64,000 nucleotides of DNA from Canna indica (taxonomy: Eukaryota; Streptophyta; Magnoliopsida; Zingiberales; Cannaceae): the NCBI GenBank assembly GCA_034359265.1, contig CP136891.1:49406001-49470000 (forward strand), in the 5' to 3' direction. The position numbers and the translations under genes are program-made. The notes under the pieces were generated by a model. The model did no database searches and was not told the DNA's origin. It saw nothing but the letters and a program-made list of their open reading frames with translations. Each line of letters begins with the position of its first letter. The first letter of the stretch is position 1. Below are positions 48,276 to 59,528 of the stretch, piece by piece.

Positions 48276-48391
48276 GTCAATTGTGGGTAGCACAGTTGGT
48301 GGCAACATGTTGAACGTTGTCTACAGATTTAGGATTCGAATTCTAGTATGATTACATATTATAATTTTTTATCTTTGTCAAAAAAAAAAAC
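48276..48391 (+). mobile_element. tRNA-derived SINE
   Basis: GGGTAGCACAGTTGGT (48285-48300) is an A-box and GGATTCGAATTCT (48332-48344) a B-box, the internal RNA polymerase III promoter of tRNA-derived SINEs. The element ends TTTGTC and a poly(A) run (48380-48390). TAATTATA precedes (48268-48275) and follows it (48392-48399) as an 8-bp TSD. It is about 115 bp long, with no coding. Confidence 0.75.
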
Positions 48392-48978
48392 TAATTATAA
48401 TTCATGTTTCATGTTAATTATGCGCATGCGTACTATATATTCTATGGACTAAACTAAAAAATAAACTATGCATGCCTATATTGTTTGAGTCTGTTTCAGG
48501 CCTCTTTATATAAATTAAGCTCCTAGGTGAAAAGATTAATTATTACAAAAAATATTTCGTCAACAATTAACCTCGGTCAATACTATATATCTCTTTATTA
48601 TTTTAAAACATGCATTTTTAAGATGAGAAAATTAATAATAAATGTTTGACTGTGAGAGATTGCCGATTTACTTAAATTTTCTAGTGTGGTAAATAAATTA
48701 AAGATAGGAAAAAATAACATGTACTTTTAGCTAGGAGAGATGGATTTGAGACCGTACACCATTTCAAATCTTTGTCGGATGCAAACACACTACTTTTTTA
48801 CTTTGATTCCTCATCTTCCTCTTGTCTGCTTCCCACCACATCATTTTACAACACTTGAAACAAGATTCGTACAAAGATTCCTAACCTTCATGCATGGATA
48901 AATTGATCGATCTTAATTATCTTGAAATTTTACATGTCTAACAAAAAGATTTATTAGATCAAGAAATTAACTTAATTT

Positions 48979-50029
48979 CGCTACAGCAAACTATCTATTT
49001 CTTGACGTCAAAATAAACTCACATTTCGACGCCATCGACAATCAAAATGAATATACTGATGTCAACGAAGACGACGAAAACGAGTGAAAAATGACGACAG
49101 CCGAAACGAACATTTCGACGTCTGAGCAGGCGTCAAAATGTTCGACATATCGACGCCTGCTAATAGGCGTCATCAAACATCGTCACATCGATATGAACAT
49201 ATCGACCTCTACTGACAGGCGTCGATTTTTTTTTTAAAAAATAAAATATTGCATATCGGCGCTTGTCAGAGTCGCCGATATGCAAAAAAAAAAATGCTCC
49301 AATACCGTATTGTGCGCGGTATTGGATAATACCGCGCACAGCTGTACGCGGTATTCGAACGGGCGCGGCGCCGACCCGCTCAATTTCTGCCACGTGGCAG
49401 AAATCGAATGGGCGCGCGCCAACCCGTCCGAATAAAAAAAAATTAATAAAAAAATTATTAATAAAAATAAAAATAAATGAATAACGAAAAAATATTTCTT
49501 CAGGTACTAACCTTTAGGTAAATTTGGTAACTTGAAAAAAGAAGAAGAAAAATTAGATGAAGAAAAAATATTTGAGAAAGAAAGAAGAAAGAATGAGGAA
49601 AGAAAAAAATGATAAAAAGAGAAAGAAGATGAAGGAAAGAGAAGAAGAAGAAAAGAAGAAAAGAAGAGAAGAAATATTTATAGAAGTAAAAAAAAAAATT
49701 AATTTTTTTAAAAAATAGAGGCGGGAAATCTCCGCCTCGATTTCCCGATCCTAGGCAAACCCCTCTGCGCGCTCGCCGAGGGGCGCTTCTCGTGCACCCG
49801 CTAACCCACGCAGGGCGGACGTGGGCGGGTGGAAGCTGGCGCTGGCTTGCACGCCCGTGAGCTCGCGCCAGTTGTTTTTCGACGTCTGTTGCCAGATGCC
49901 GAAATTTTTTCGGCGCCTGCAGCAGACGTCGAAATTTTTAATAGTATAATTTTTTTAATAGAAATCATTTCGACGTCTAACAACGACATCGAAATTTATG
50001 CGCCTATATATCTCAATTTTCTTGTAGTG
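48979..50029. mobile_element. Small non-autonomous CACTA-like element, copy 3
   Basis: The right end TTTTCTTGTAGTG (50029) is a standard CACTA terminus; the left end CGCTACAGCAAA (48979) is its degenerate partner. The 3-bp flank TTT matches on both sides. Repeated TTTCGACG(T/C)C motifs in both orientations near both ends (49025-49210, 49880-49995) are subterminal repeats. The middle holds GC-rich hairpin-prone DNA (49250-49430) and a purine-rich stretch (49530-49690), with no transposase. It is a different family from copies 1 and 2. Confidence 0.65.
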
Positions 50030-51039
50030 TTTATTAATTTCTTTGTGTTTGATGATATACACTAATTGATGCTAAACTGATTCATGCGTGCGCCCAGCGA
50101 GCGAGGATAATTGATTACTAGATGTTGCTCGATCAAAAGGCACTTATTGGTCAAATCAATTAATTGATCGAGCATAAAATAAAAAGGGCTAGTTGATGAG
50201 ACCACGGATTCAATTTATACTAAAGATACTTGTGTTTAGGGGCGGAGCCAATGTACCGTTAGGGGGGCAATTGCCCCCTTGACATTATTCTCCGGGGCAA
50301 TTGCCCCCTTGACATTATTTTTCCCCATAAATATATATAGTAATATATATTATATGTATCAGTATTTAGTTATATTTGTCCCTCCTAAAATTATTTTTTA
50401 CCATATAATTATCTTTGTGATATGCGATTTTATATTTTGCATCTCCTGAGATAATTTTTTGGTTTTCCCCGTGCTTGTGTTGTTTGGATTCTAGGGCATG
50501 CAAGGTTTTTTGTTCTTTTCTGTTTGGTGTGAGAGGATGTGGAAAACTTAATTATCTACTCTGTAATATTCCTTATGATTTTTCATGCAGTGCATTGTTT
50601 TCGCCATTAATTGATAAATATGTCTTCATCGATATATTAGAGATATCAACACATGAATTGAATATCTTTCATAATATCCAATCCTGTTAATCAAGCATAA
50701 TGAAATTAATTACCTTAAATTTAAATTCTCAAAATACTTTTCATCTTCCTGTACTGATGAAATTAGGAATTGTTATGAGTTTCCATTCTACTTTTATCAT
50801 TTACCTTGACCAAATTCTCTCCTCATTGTCCTTCTAGTTCAATAATTTACCTTAAAATAAAAGTAAATTACCAAATTAAAACTCAAAAGTATCCGAGACA
50901 TGATAAATATTATAGGTTTACTTTAGCTAGAAAGAAATTAAAGCCTATATTATATATACATGCAAAATTAAAGCCTATATTAAAGCCTTTGTATGATTTG
51001 AATTGTACTATTGACTATTTGATTGATGTTAATACCTGA
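50030..51039. other. Gene-free stretch with a small tandem duplication
   Basis: GGGGCAATTGCCCCC and TTGACATTATT occur twice in a row (about 50264-50323), after GGGGCGGAGCCA (near 50240), a start sequence common in dispersed plant repeats. Weak reading frames beyond 50450 match nothing I recognise. Confidence 0.4.
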
Positions 51040-52236
51040 AATTTGGAGCTTTTGAATGAGTACTTTGGTAAAAGTGTGGTGGAGGTTATATCTGGCTTGA
51101 CCCTTCTCTATCAGCCCAATAAGAATAAATGAGTTTGGTGGCCAGATAAATATGAGATTATTAGTTCTAAATCAGTCTATTCCTTTATATTTAATAATAA
51201 ACATCCAAACCTTCATAGTCTTCATCAGTGGAAAGAATTGTGAAATTTCGGATTGCGCCTAGGGTTAAGAATTTTATTTGGAAAGCTTTATATAATAAAC
51301 TTCCCATTGTTGATAGGCTATTTAGGTTTGGGATGATCAATTCCTATTGTTGTGCCCTTTGTGGCAGCCATCAAGAATCCATTTTGCATGTATTCTTTGA
51401 TTGTGAGGTAGCTAGGGCCCTTTGGGAATTAATTGAGGGACGGTTTGTCGGTATTAAAGCGGTTCTGAGAAATCTTGGGTTTAGCACCGTACCGAGTGCT
51501 GGGACGATTATGTTTCATCCTGCTGCTCTGGCGCTCTGTCTAAATACCTTGTATTCTCTTTGGTTGGCTAGAAATAAGGCTGTTTTTAGTAATATTAATC
51601 CATGCTTGGATCGATTATTCGCTAATACTCTGGCCCTGACCGTACACTATGCTGATACTCCCGGATCTGAGGGCACTACTAATAATACTCATAATAAGGA
51701 TGAGTCAAGTTGGAATCTGCCTCCACCTAATTGGACAAAATTTAATACTGATGGTGCTTGCTGTTCTTCCTCAAATTCTGGTTCTTTTGCTTTTATTGGT
51801 AGAAACATGAATGACTCATGTTTAGTTGCAGCCGGCTTCTTTCATCGTAATAATTTTATTCTTGAAAATGAAGCTTTGGATATTAAACATGTTTTAATTT
51901 TTGCGGTAAACGATAAACTTGATTACATCATTATAGAAAGTGACTCAAGTATTATAATATTAAAGATAAAATGAAATGTTATTGGAATATTCAACATATA
52001 ATTTATGATATTAAATTCCTTGCAAGAAAATTTGGGAATATCGAATTCAACTTTGTTAAAAGAGAAGGCAATAGAGCTGCATATTGGCTCGCAAAGCATG
52101 CAAAGCTCATGGAACAAAGTTTTGTCTGGAATAAAGACTGGCCACCTGATTTAATTAGCTTGATGTAATTTTTTTCTTTTTTTTTCCTGTTCTTTTGAAC
52201 TTTTTGTTGTAAAAAATAAAAAAAAATAAAAAAATG
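51040..52236 (+). pseudogene. 5'-truncated LINE ORF2: zf-RVT and RNase H region with poly(A) tail
   Basis: The 248-codon stretch 51228-51974 begins with VKFRIAPRVKNFIWKALYNKLP, then CALCGSHQESILHVFFDC, the Cys/His zinc-binding region that follows the plant LINE reverse transcriptase (PF13966-like). FNTDGACCSS (near 51740) and IIIESDSS start and continue an RNase H domain (PF13456-like). It continues after a stop as NSLQENLGI and WNKVLSGIKTGHL. An A-rich tail (52210-52236) closes it. The polymerase and endonuclease parts are missing, as in 5'-truncated LINE copies. The exact 5' end is uncertain. Confidence 0.8.
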
Positions 52237-52295
52237 TTGCGGTTTTATATATCTCTTATATATATATAGCTTTGTATTGTTACTTACTTTTTCTC

Positions 52296-52694
52296 TAGGG
52301 CTGTTCATTGGGTTGACCCGACCCAATGAACCCGAGAACCTGACCCGACCTAAATAGGTCGAGTCGGGTAATCGGGTCGGGTCTCGAGTTTTAGAATTTG
52401 AAACCCGATGACCTGATTATTTATATTTTTTAATCATTTTTTAATATTTATATTAAAAAATATTTAATTTAAATTATTTTTTTATTTTTTTTAAAAAATA
52501 TTGTTAAAAACTCTTTTTTATCTAAACGGGTAAATCCGACTACCCGACCCAACCCGATCCGAACTAGATCAGATTGGGTCGGGTCGGATTTGAGAGGTGA
52601 AATTTTTTTAATCCGACCATATTACACTTGGTCGGATCGAATTAATTTTTCTTCTAAATTCAACCCGACCTAATTCGACTCGTGACCACTCCTA
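52296..52694. mobile_element. hAT-type MITE, second copy type
   Basis: TAGGGCTG at 52296 and CACTCCTA ending at 52694 form short hAT-type termini; flanks TTTTTCTC (52288-52295) and CTTTTCTC (52695-52702) are an 8-bp TSD with one mismatch. The 399-bp body is made of GGGTCGGGTC / GACCCGACCC repeats around an AT-rich centre, an imperfect foldback like the one at 30724 but with a different hexamer. Confidence 0.8.
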
Positions 52695-52702
52695 CTTTTC
52701 TC

Positions 52703-54013
52703 CCAATTATGGACGGTAGCTCATAAAATGTTTGGACTTGACCGTGATGCCAAGTTACTGACTGTACATGAAACAATGTTCATCCTCTCCATCATTATTT
52801 CCTTTTGCTAACCATTCTCAAAACTTTGAGCAAGTGTTCATCTTTCTCAAGCTTTCACTTTTTCTTCTCCCTCTTTTCTTTTCCTTGTCTTTCTTCTTCA
52901 TGCAAATGCTTTTTCATTTTATTGAATTATTGATGAGCCATGTGATCATTCTTTAATGTCTAGCTTTTATTCTTTTTTTAAAAAAGAAAATCATATATGG
53001 TTAGTCAGAATCACTTTAATTCTAATCCTTCTCGGCTTGTTGGAGAGGCGCGAACAAATAATATATTGTGCACTCAAGAACACCGTGAAGGAAAGAACAA
53101 TCATCTTGAGTTAATTAATCTTGTTTAAACCAAAATCAAAATCAGCTACAGAAAATTCAGCAATCACACCCTATACAAATAGAATGCAAACACCCTCTTA
53201 AAATAATTACATGTTTTTCTTAAGGCTTTGGATTAATGAATTCGTATATGACTTTGGAGTGTACGTTGAATAGGTAAAAGGGAGTTAAAGAACTTTGAGA
53301 TTTTATGAAGCATTATTGTTGCATCGCATTGCTGCGACGTGTGAATTTACGACATTGGCAAGCATTCTATATATGTATGACAACCAAATATAAGGCTTCT
53401 CAACTATTGAAATATGAGAGTGGCATAAGGAGGATGCCCGTAAGCTGTAATTTTATATATTGTATACGTAGACTATGATTGTGATGATCTTGTAATGATT
53501 TTAACTTGCAAATTTTCGTATAACTTAACAATTTAAAAACATCAAATAATGTAAAAAAATTCAAAAAGAGTAGAAATTTAGAATAAAATATTTATTAATT
53601 TATGAATGTTATATATTGTTCACGTGTTATTTTCTAATTAGGTATCCATGGTAGAATTTTAAAGTATCTTAAGTTATATAAAATTTAATTTTGTATGCCT
53701 AAAATTTATTTAGAATTTTAAAGTATCTCAAGTTGAATTTTGAAACACAAAAAGGAATTAAAATAACTACAAAAATATGAGGGTTTTAAGTCATTATTAT
53801 CTAAAAAGGATATATTTTATTAAGGAGTTATTAGATAAATATATCCTAAATTTTCAAAAATAAAATTGTATCTAATTATGTAATTTGTGTTAATTGTATA
53901 AATTTACTAGTCGGGCTCCATTCTTTTGTAGCTTTTTGTGTAATTATATGTTAATATATTGACCTATATGTCAAATTGGATAGATTACTTCTCATTTTTG
54001 TCACATCACTATT
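52703..54013. other. AT-rich intergenic DNA
   Basis: No coding family, terminal repeats or RNA gene recognised. Confidence 0.5.
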
Positions 54014-54242
54014 GCTTAAAATAATATATTAATTTCATTGTGATTAAAACTTGATTATACTGGAATTATAGTAATATTTAATTGTTTACTTCATCCCTTA
54101 TTAAAATAAAATAATATATTTTTCTTATTGTCAATGTAAGAAATGATAATTAAGTCAGAGTTATTTTACTTTCATCGAAGATGATGCAATAAGTATTATA
54201 ATCGATTTTCAACTACAATGAAATTAATATATTATTTTAAGC
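54014..54242. repeat. Inverted repeat, probable MITE
   Basis: GCTTAAAATAATATATTAAT at 54014 recurs as its reverse complement ending at 54242, and pairing goes on with few mismatches for about 45 bp (CATTGT, GATTATA landmarks). The total is 229 bp. No TSD could be assigned, so the family is unknown. Confidence 0.6.
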
Positions 54243-55151
54243 ATGATGATATGGTCAAATAGGACAGTAAATTATTTACGTAGGTAATAGTAAGTCAGCA
54301 TGTTAACTAAAAATGTGACTTAATTAAAGTAATACAATTGAGCAAATTAAAATTAATAAGTTAATATATAATTGATGCACAATATTAATTAAAAAAATTA
54401 AATACGACTGAATTTTTGAATGTTCAAAATATATTTAATTAATAATCATTTAAAGAAAATAAAAATACATGAACATTGGGACGAAATAAATAAAAACACA
54501 AGCTCCTTAAAAGATACTGAAAATATTGATCAATGGGGAAAAAGAGAGAGAACACAAACATCAAAAACGATTCAGTCACCACCTCCATTTGCTGTCATTC
54601 TAGATTGCACTGATTTAACTTTTCACAAGAGAGTTAAATCACTTCAACTTTTCACTTTATGAAACTTTCAAAAGTTACCATTCATTTTCAACTTGATTTC
54701 CATGGAAAGAAAGAAGATAAATTAATTATAGTTTAATCTTCTTCTTTTTTTCCTTAAATTATGGGCAGGATTTGATTTTTTTAAAGTATAAATTTTGGTT
54801 TCTACATTTCAAATACAAATGAGTTGTAGTGTTAAAATAGTATGTAGTTTATGCAAATTTTTAATTTGAATCTAGATTAAAATTTTCATCATAGTTAAAT
54901 TAAATCTAGTTTCACTTGTATTTTAATTTACATGTAGCATTTGATTGGCTTAACTTGAATTATTTTAATGATTACCAAGTTTAAACGAGACAAATTTCAA
55001 GATAATCTAATATCTCGATGTTAGTCGACATGCAAAATATGTCGATTTAAAATAATTATAAGTTAACAATGACTATAGTAATTTTTTTTTAAAAATATGA
55101 CTTTAAATATATTAAGCCATTACAAGGAAGGAAAATAAATCCTGTATGTTG
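54243..55151. other. AT-rich intergenic DNA
   Basis: An 80-codon open frame at 54420-54662 resembles nothing and has no supporting context. No other feature seen. Confidence 0.45.
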
Positions 55152-56848
55152 TGTAATACCCATGCTTATTATATAATTGATTTTGATGTTTCAGCAAAGA
55201 ATCTGGGATGCGTGCCGAAGCGAGTCGAGCGGATCGCCGGAGAACGCGGTCGGAGGAACGACTCTTGCGTGTGAAAATTTAATTTAATCAAGTGATGAAC
55301 TTTAATTTGGAGTGAGTCGAGTTCGAAGATCACTTGGGGTGCAATTGGGTCGAGTCCAAGGGTCAATTTGGATGTAGACTGTAATACCCGTTAAAATATT
55401 TTATGTGTATTGATTTTGGCGAGTGGCGCGTGACGCGAGATGGTGCGCGCGGGCTTGAGCATTGACGCTTAGCTTGAGGTGAGACCCGGATAATTTAAAA
55501 TTTTTCTTAATTATAAATTTAAATGGCAAAATATTTTATGTGTCATGGATTTAAAGAGGATTCCGAGTGGAATCCAGCGGTTCAATCGGATCCGGATTCG
55601 AACTTGGATCGGGTGAGATAGAGAAGGTTTAGTGAATCATGTAAGTTAGGGGCAGAATTATAATTTCAGCCAAAAAAAGATAAAAAGTGGGGTGCCGTAC
55701 GACTATTACAGATGCACGGAGCCCGAGATGCAAAAAGGGAGAGGAGATGAGTGGAGGTCTTGGAGAGCAGGCGATTTGGTCGGAGTTCACGGAGGAAACG
55801 GGGATCGAACGTTGTGGAAGGTGAGGATTGCATCTTCCTTCCAATCCTTCTTCTCATGTGAGTGGATTTCCCCCTCCCCTCTTCTCTCTTCTTCCTCTGG
55901 GTGCTGCCCCTCTCTTGGGGAAATTTGGAGGAATCCATGAATGCTTGTACGAAAGTGTTGTTTGGTTAAATCATGTTGTTAGATTAGTGTAGGAGGGAGG
56001 GAGAAGGCTCCCCTTGTGTTGTACGACAGCCCTAGGTATGCCCTAGGGCTGGTCGGCCATGGGAGTGGAGGTGCTTGTGGTGATAGGCTTTTACCTGAGT
56101 TATTTGGTAGATTAATTGCTAGATATAAAATGTATAAGTGTTGATGTTATACATGTTGATATGAGTGCCATGTTTCTGATTTCCCGACATTGAAATTGCT
56201 TGATTTACTATTGCTGAAATTTACATGTTGTTGATGCTGAAACTTCATGTGGAAATTAATGTGTAGAAGAAGGAATTTATCTTAGTTTATATAGTGCAGA
56301 AATTCCCTAAGTTTTGATGCTACAATCACATAGTTTTCATGCTGAAATCGCATAGTCTTGATGCTGAAAATTTCATAGTTAATGTTGCTGAAATTGCTTG
56401 TATTTTAACCTTAAATTTCATGTAATGTGATGCTAAAATTCATTTGACATGATGCTGAAATGATACACATAATTGAAGCTGAAATGTGATGTGCTGGAAA
56501 TTTAGTCAAATTCATGCTGAATTGATTTAGCAGCTTGGGTAATCAGCTTAAGGCGAAAAGTACTGATGTAACCTATCGATTTTCATGTAAAGTATATTTT
56601 GAGAATATAGAAAGTACTTAGGTGACCTGAACAGTAACGTGTTGATAAAAAATTGATGATTTTAGTGGGCTGGAAATTCTCGTAGTGCATGTTAATCGAG
56701 TCGGGTTGCGATTTTGGTATGACGTTCCTAATCTGTTATAATAACAAGAATGATGTTTTAGCTTGATACCAGAGATAAGTGAACCTTGGGTGTGTGGACA
56801 TGAGGGTATGACCCTCGAGTAGTTAATTGGGCCATATTGGGCTGAGTG

Positions 56849-57001
56849 GTGCGCATGGCGCACAAGATATTTAAGGGCCTTATTGGGCCGAGTGGTGCGC
56901 TCCGCGCACGAGATGACATTGGGCCGGATAGGCTGAGTAGTGCGCGTAGCGCACGTGATGACTATGGACTGCATGCAGGCCAAGTGGTGCGCACAGCGTA
57001 C
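56849..57001 (+). repeat. 46-bp tandem repeat with a mini-hairpin in each unit
   Basis: Four units 45-47 bp apart each hold GTGCGC, three bases, GCGCAC: at 56849, 56895, 56940 and 56987. The loops are ATG, TCC, GTA and ACA. The fourth right arm is GCGTAC. The array lies in the 5' LTR. Confidence 0.8.
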
Positions 57002-57040
57002 GAGCGATCATGGGTCGGAGGGCCTTCCCGATCGAGTGAG

Positions 57041-57245
57041 TACTGGTTCTAGAGGGCCTTCCTAGACCAGTGAACCCGAGCAGCGATCGAGTGGGTACTG
57101 GTTCTAGAGGGCTTTCCTAGACCAGTGAACCCGAACACAAGTATAGTTGGGTACTGGTTCTAGAGGGCATTCCTAGACCAATGAGCCCAAGGGGGGAGTT
57201 AGTTTGATACTAAGTCTAGAGGGCCTTCCTAGATCAGTGAAACTG
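57041..57245 (+). repeat. 55-56-bp tandem repeat, 4 units
   Basis: TACTGGTTCTAGAGGGCCTT recurs at 57041, 57096, 57152 and (diverged) 57208, each followed by CCTAGACCAGTGAACCCGA or a close variant. It lies directly downstream of the hairpin array in the same LTR. Confidence 0.8.
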
Positions 57246-57799
57246 AGAAAAGTATTTTTACTGGGATTCAAAAATTAAAGAGCACTTTCCATAGAGTCGG
57301 ATGGGATCACGTTCCTATATAATTAACTTGACATCTGCACTCACTTGACTTATTATATATTATTATTACTGGATTCTATTTGGTGAGGATTGGGATACAA
57401 TTCAGTGAGTTTTATACTCACTTTTATTTCTGTGGTTGTTTTGTAGAGCGTGATTATGAGGTACGACACAGTTGATGACGACGGGCTCCAGTAGCGATCT
57501 CGTGAGCTGGTTGGTATAGTCGAGTCAAGTTGAGTCGAGTCTTTGTTGAGAACTGAGACATTATAGCCTTTAGAGTGTTCTTGAGTTGTTTAAACTTTTG
57601 GTTGAATTGTTGTCATGAAATATTTGTCTTGTGGATTATGTTTTTGTCACTGAGTTGCTATCAACTATGTCTTAGTTATGTTATAAAAACTTTGTTTTCA
57701 TGTGGTATCTATCTAGTTGCCTGTGTAATGGCTTAGGCTTCGGAGTGTTTGACTGCACTCTGGCCGACCACGTGACCCAGTGTTTGGGGCGTGACAAAG

Positions 57800-57811
57800 T
57801 GGTATCAGAGC
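57800..57811 (+). other. Primer-binding site (initiator tRNA-Met)
   Basis: TGGTATCAGAGC is complementary to the 3' end of plant initiator tRNA-Met and lies four bases after the LTR end GTGACA, where minus-strand priming of a gypsy element is expected. Confidence 0.92.
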
Positions 57812-58010
57812 ATGTGATTAGGTCCTGACTACGTCATTAGAACATAGAATACTGTATAGACAAGAGTTAGTGTGTCTTATAAGGTGTGTTCTATTCACGA
57901 GATTGGCTACAGAGATGGCCCCATCAGCAACAATACTTATGATCACGGTAACCGTTTTAATTAGACTTGTACTTAATGCAATTGGTTTTTCTATTATGGT
58001 TTTAACAGTG

Positions 58011-58934
58011 ATGGAGGCTCAGGGTGAGGCAGTGATTAGTGGGAGCGGCAGTAATTTTGCAGGCTAGAGGGGCCGAGGCTGAGGTAGATGCCGCACCAGG
58101 GGTCGGGGTCGTGGGCGCCTAGCCCATAAGAGGGCAGAGACGGACCCCGAGTGGCACAGTTAGAGGCCCATGTGGCCGAGTTAACCGAGGCGCTCCGCTA
58201 GGAACGAGAAATGAGGCAACAATAGCCTCAACCCAAGCTAGTTGCACCAGCGGTTCCAATGACTGAAGAGTTAGCGCCACCTGTGATTGGGGCATAGTAC
58301 TATCATGAGACAGTGGGCCAAGAGATTCCTTATGAGAGGTTTGTCAAATTGAGGCTCCTAGAGTTCACCGGTACCGACCCATCAACGGAGGTCACAGACT
58401 TTCTCAGTGATTGTTATGCATTCTGGTAGGTGCTAGGGTGTTCATCCGATACAGCAGCATGCATGGTGGGTCTACAGATGAGGGGACCGGTAAAGGAGTG
58501 GCTCCAAACCTGGGAGGCCCGTAGGGGGGACCTTACACCACCCCCTACATGAGACGAGTTTAAAGCCGCAGTGATAGAGCGGTACCTGCCCAAGAATGTC
58601 TGTGAGAGACGGGCAAGAGAGTTTGAGCAGTTGTGCCAGACATGCCCATTCTGAGGGCGCCGTCGCGAGGCCAATTCCACAGGTGAGCAAAGGACAGAGC
58701 ATGGTCAGAGGCCGCTCAGGGCCGAGTTCTGTATAGAGGACACCTATAGGGGATGCATCTCTGCCGAGGAGGCCTAAGGCACCGTTGTCTTATGGACAGT
58801 GTGGCAGACGACACTGGAGTGTATGCTATGGCCATTCAGATGCCTGTTTCAGATGCAGTTAGCAGGGGCACTTCAAGAAGGACTATCCAATCAGTGGGGG
58901 TCATGGAGCAGTCCAGTCACGGGAGAAAGCACCG
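58011..58934 (+). pseudogene. gag of the Del/Tekay-like element, degenerate
   Basis: A probable start MEAQGEAVIS at 58011 leads to an Arg/Gly-rich stretch with stops. Retrotrans_gag-type text reads FVKLRLLEFTG (near 58340) and MVGLQMRGPVKEWLQTWEAR (near 58465-58525), then RYLPKNVCERRAREFEQL (near 58580). A zinc knuckle is recognisable near 58845 (CFRC...GHFKKDYP) with the last Cys changed to Tyr. At least five stops and frame changes make it non-functional. Gag would form the virus-like particle. Confidence 0.7.
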
Positions 58935-59528
58935 GTGTCCGCAGCTTTAGTGGCTCAGAGGGGTCAGACTCAGGGCAGAGGGCAGCGACCGAGTAGTTAT
59001 GGGAAGGATCCCGCTCGGGTCTTCTCACTTACACCAGACTGCGCTGAGGCGTCAAACGCCATGGTAGTAGGTACACATTTAGTTGGTTCTGCTAGTGCAT
59101 ATGTTCTATTTGACCCGGGAGCCACTCATTCTTTTGTATCTGCTTCATTTGCGCCTTTATTGCGAAGAGAGAAAGAATTGCTTGAGACACCACTTGTGGT
59201 GTCAACACCTACGGGCGATGTGGCTGCGGCCGAGTTTGTCTTTCATGACTGTGAGGTGTGTGTTTATGGCTACCTTCTGTTAGTTGATATGATTCTACTC
59301 CCGTCGCTGGAGTTGGATGTTATGCTGGGCATGGACTGGCTGGCCATCCATTAAGCGAAGGTGGAATGCAGGGCTAAGACAGTTATATTTACTAAGTCGG
59401 TGTTGCCACAACTCATCTGCCAGGGTGACGGAAAAGGGGACTCTTATAGGGTGATTTTAGCCCTGAAGGCACGAAAGTTACTCTGTGGAGGCTGCCAGTC
59501 CTTCCTAGCTTTTGTGTCTGTGGCGGAT
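58935..59528 (+). pseudogene. Aspartic protease and start of pol of the Del/Tekay-like element
   Basis: The 139-codon frame at 58935-59354 contains VLFDPGATHSFVSASFA, the protease active site with its catalytic Asp kept, and LDVMLGMDWLAIH, the conserved second half. After a stop at 59352 reading goes on to GGCQSFLAFVSVAD (near 59488-59527), where the solo LTR cuts in. The other side of the cut (63318 on) begins [10 protein letters not shown], which is the natural continuation in this family. Confidence 0.8.

Larger units (their letters stand above)
55152..57796 (+). repeat. 5' LTR of the Del/Tekay-like element
   Basis: It starts TGTAATACCC (55152), ends GGGGCGTGACA (57796) and is followed by a primer-binding site. 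The first 130 bp align by eye with the start of the solo LTR 16201-20237 (TTTCAGC, GGATGCG, GAGTCG/GTCGGAGGA). A second TGTAATACCC at 55380 could instead be the true start or an internal duplication. Internal arrays lie at 56849-57001 and 57041-57245. Confidence 0.75.

Noticed and set aside
52768..52956. 62-codon hydrophobic open frame considered as a small secreted peptide
   Set aside because: It is pyrimidine-rich low-complexity translation with no cleavage-site context or conserved partner.
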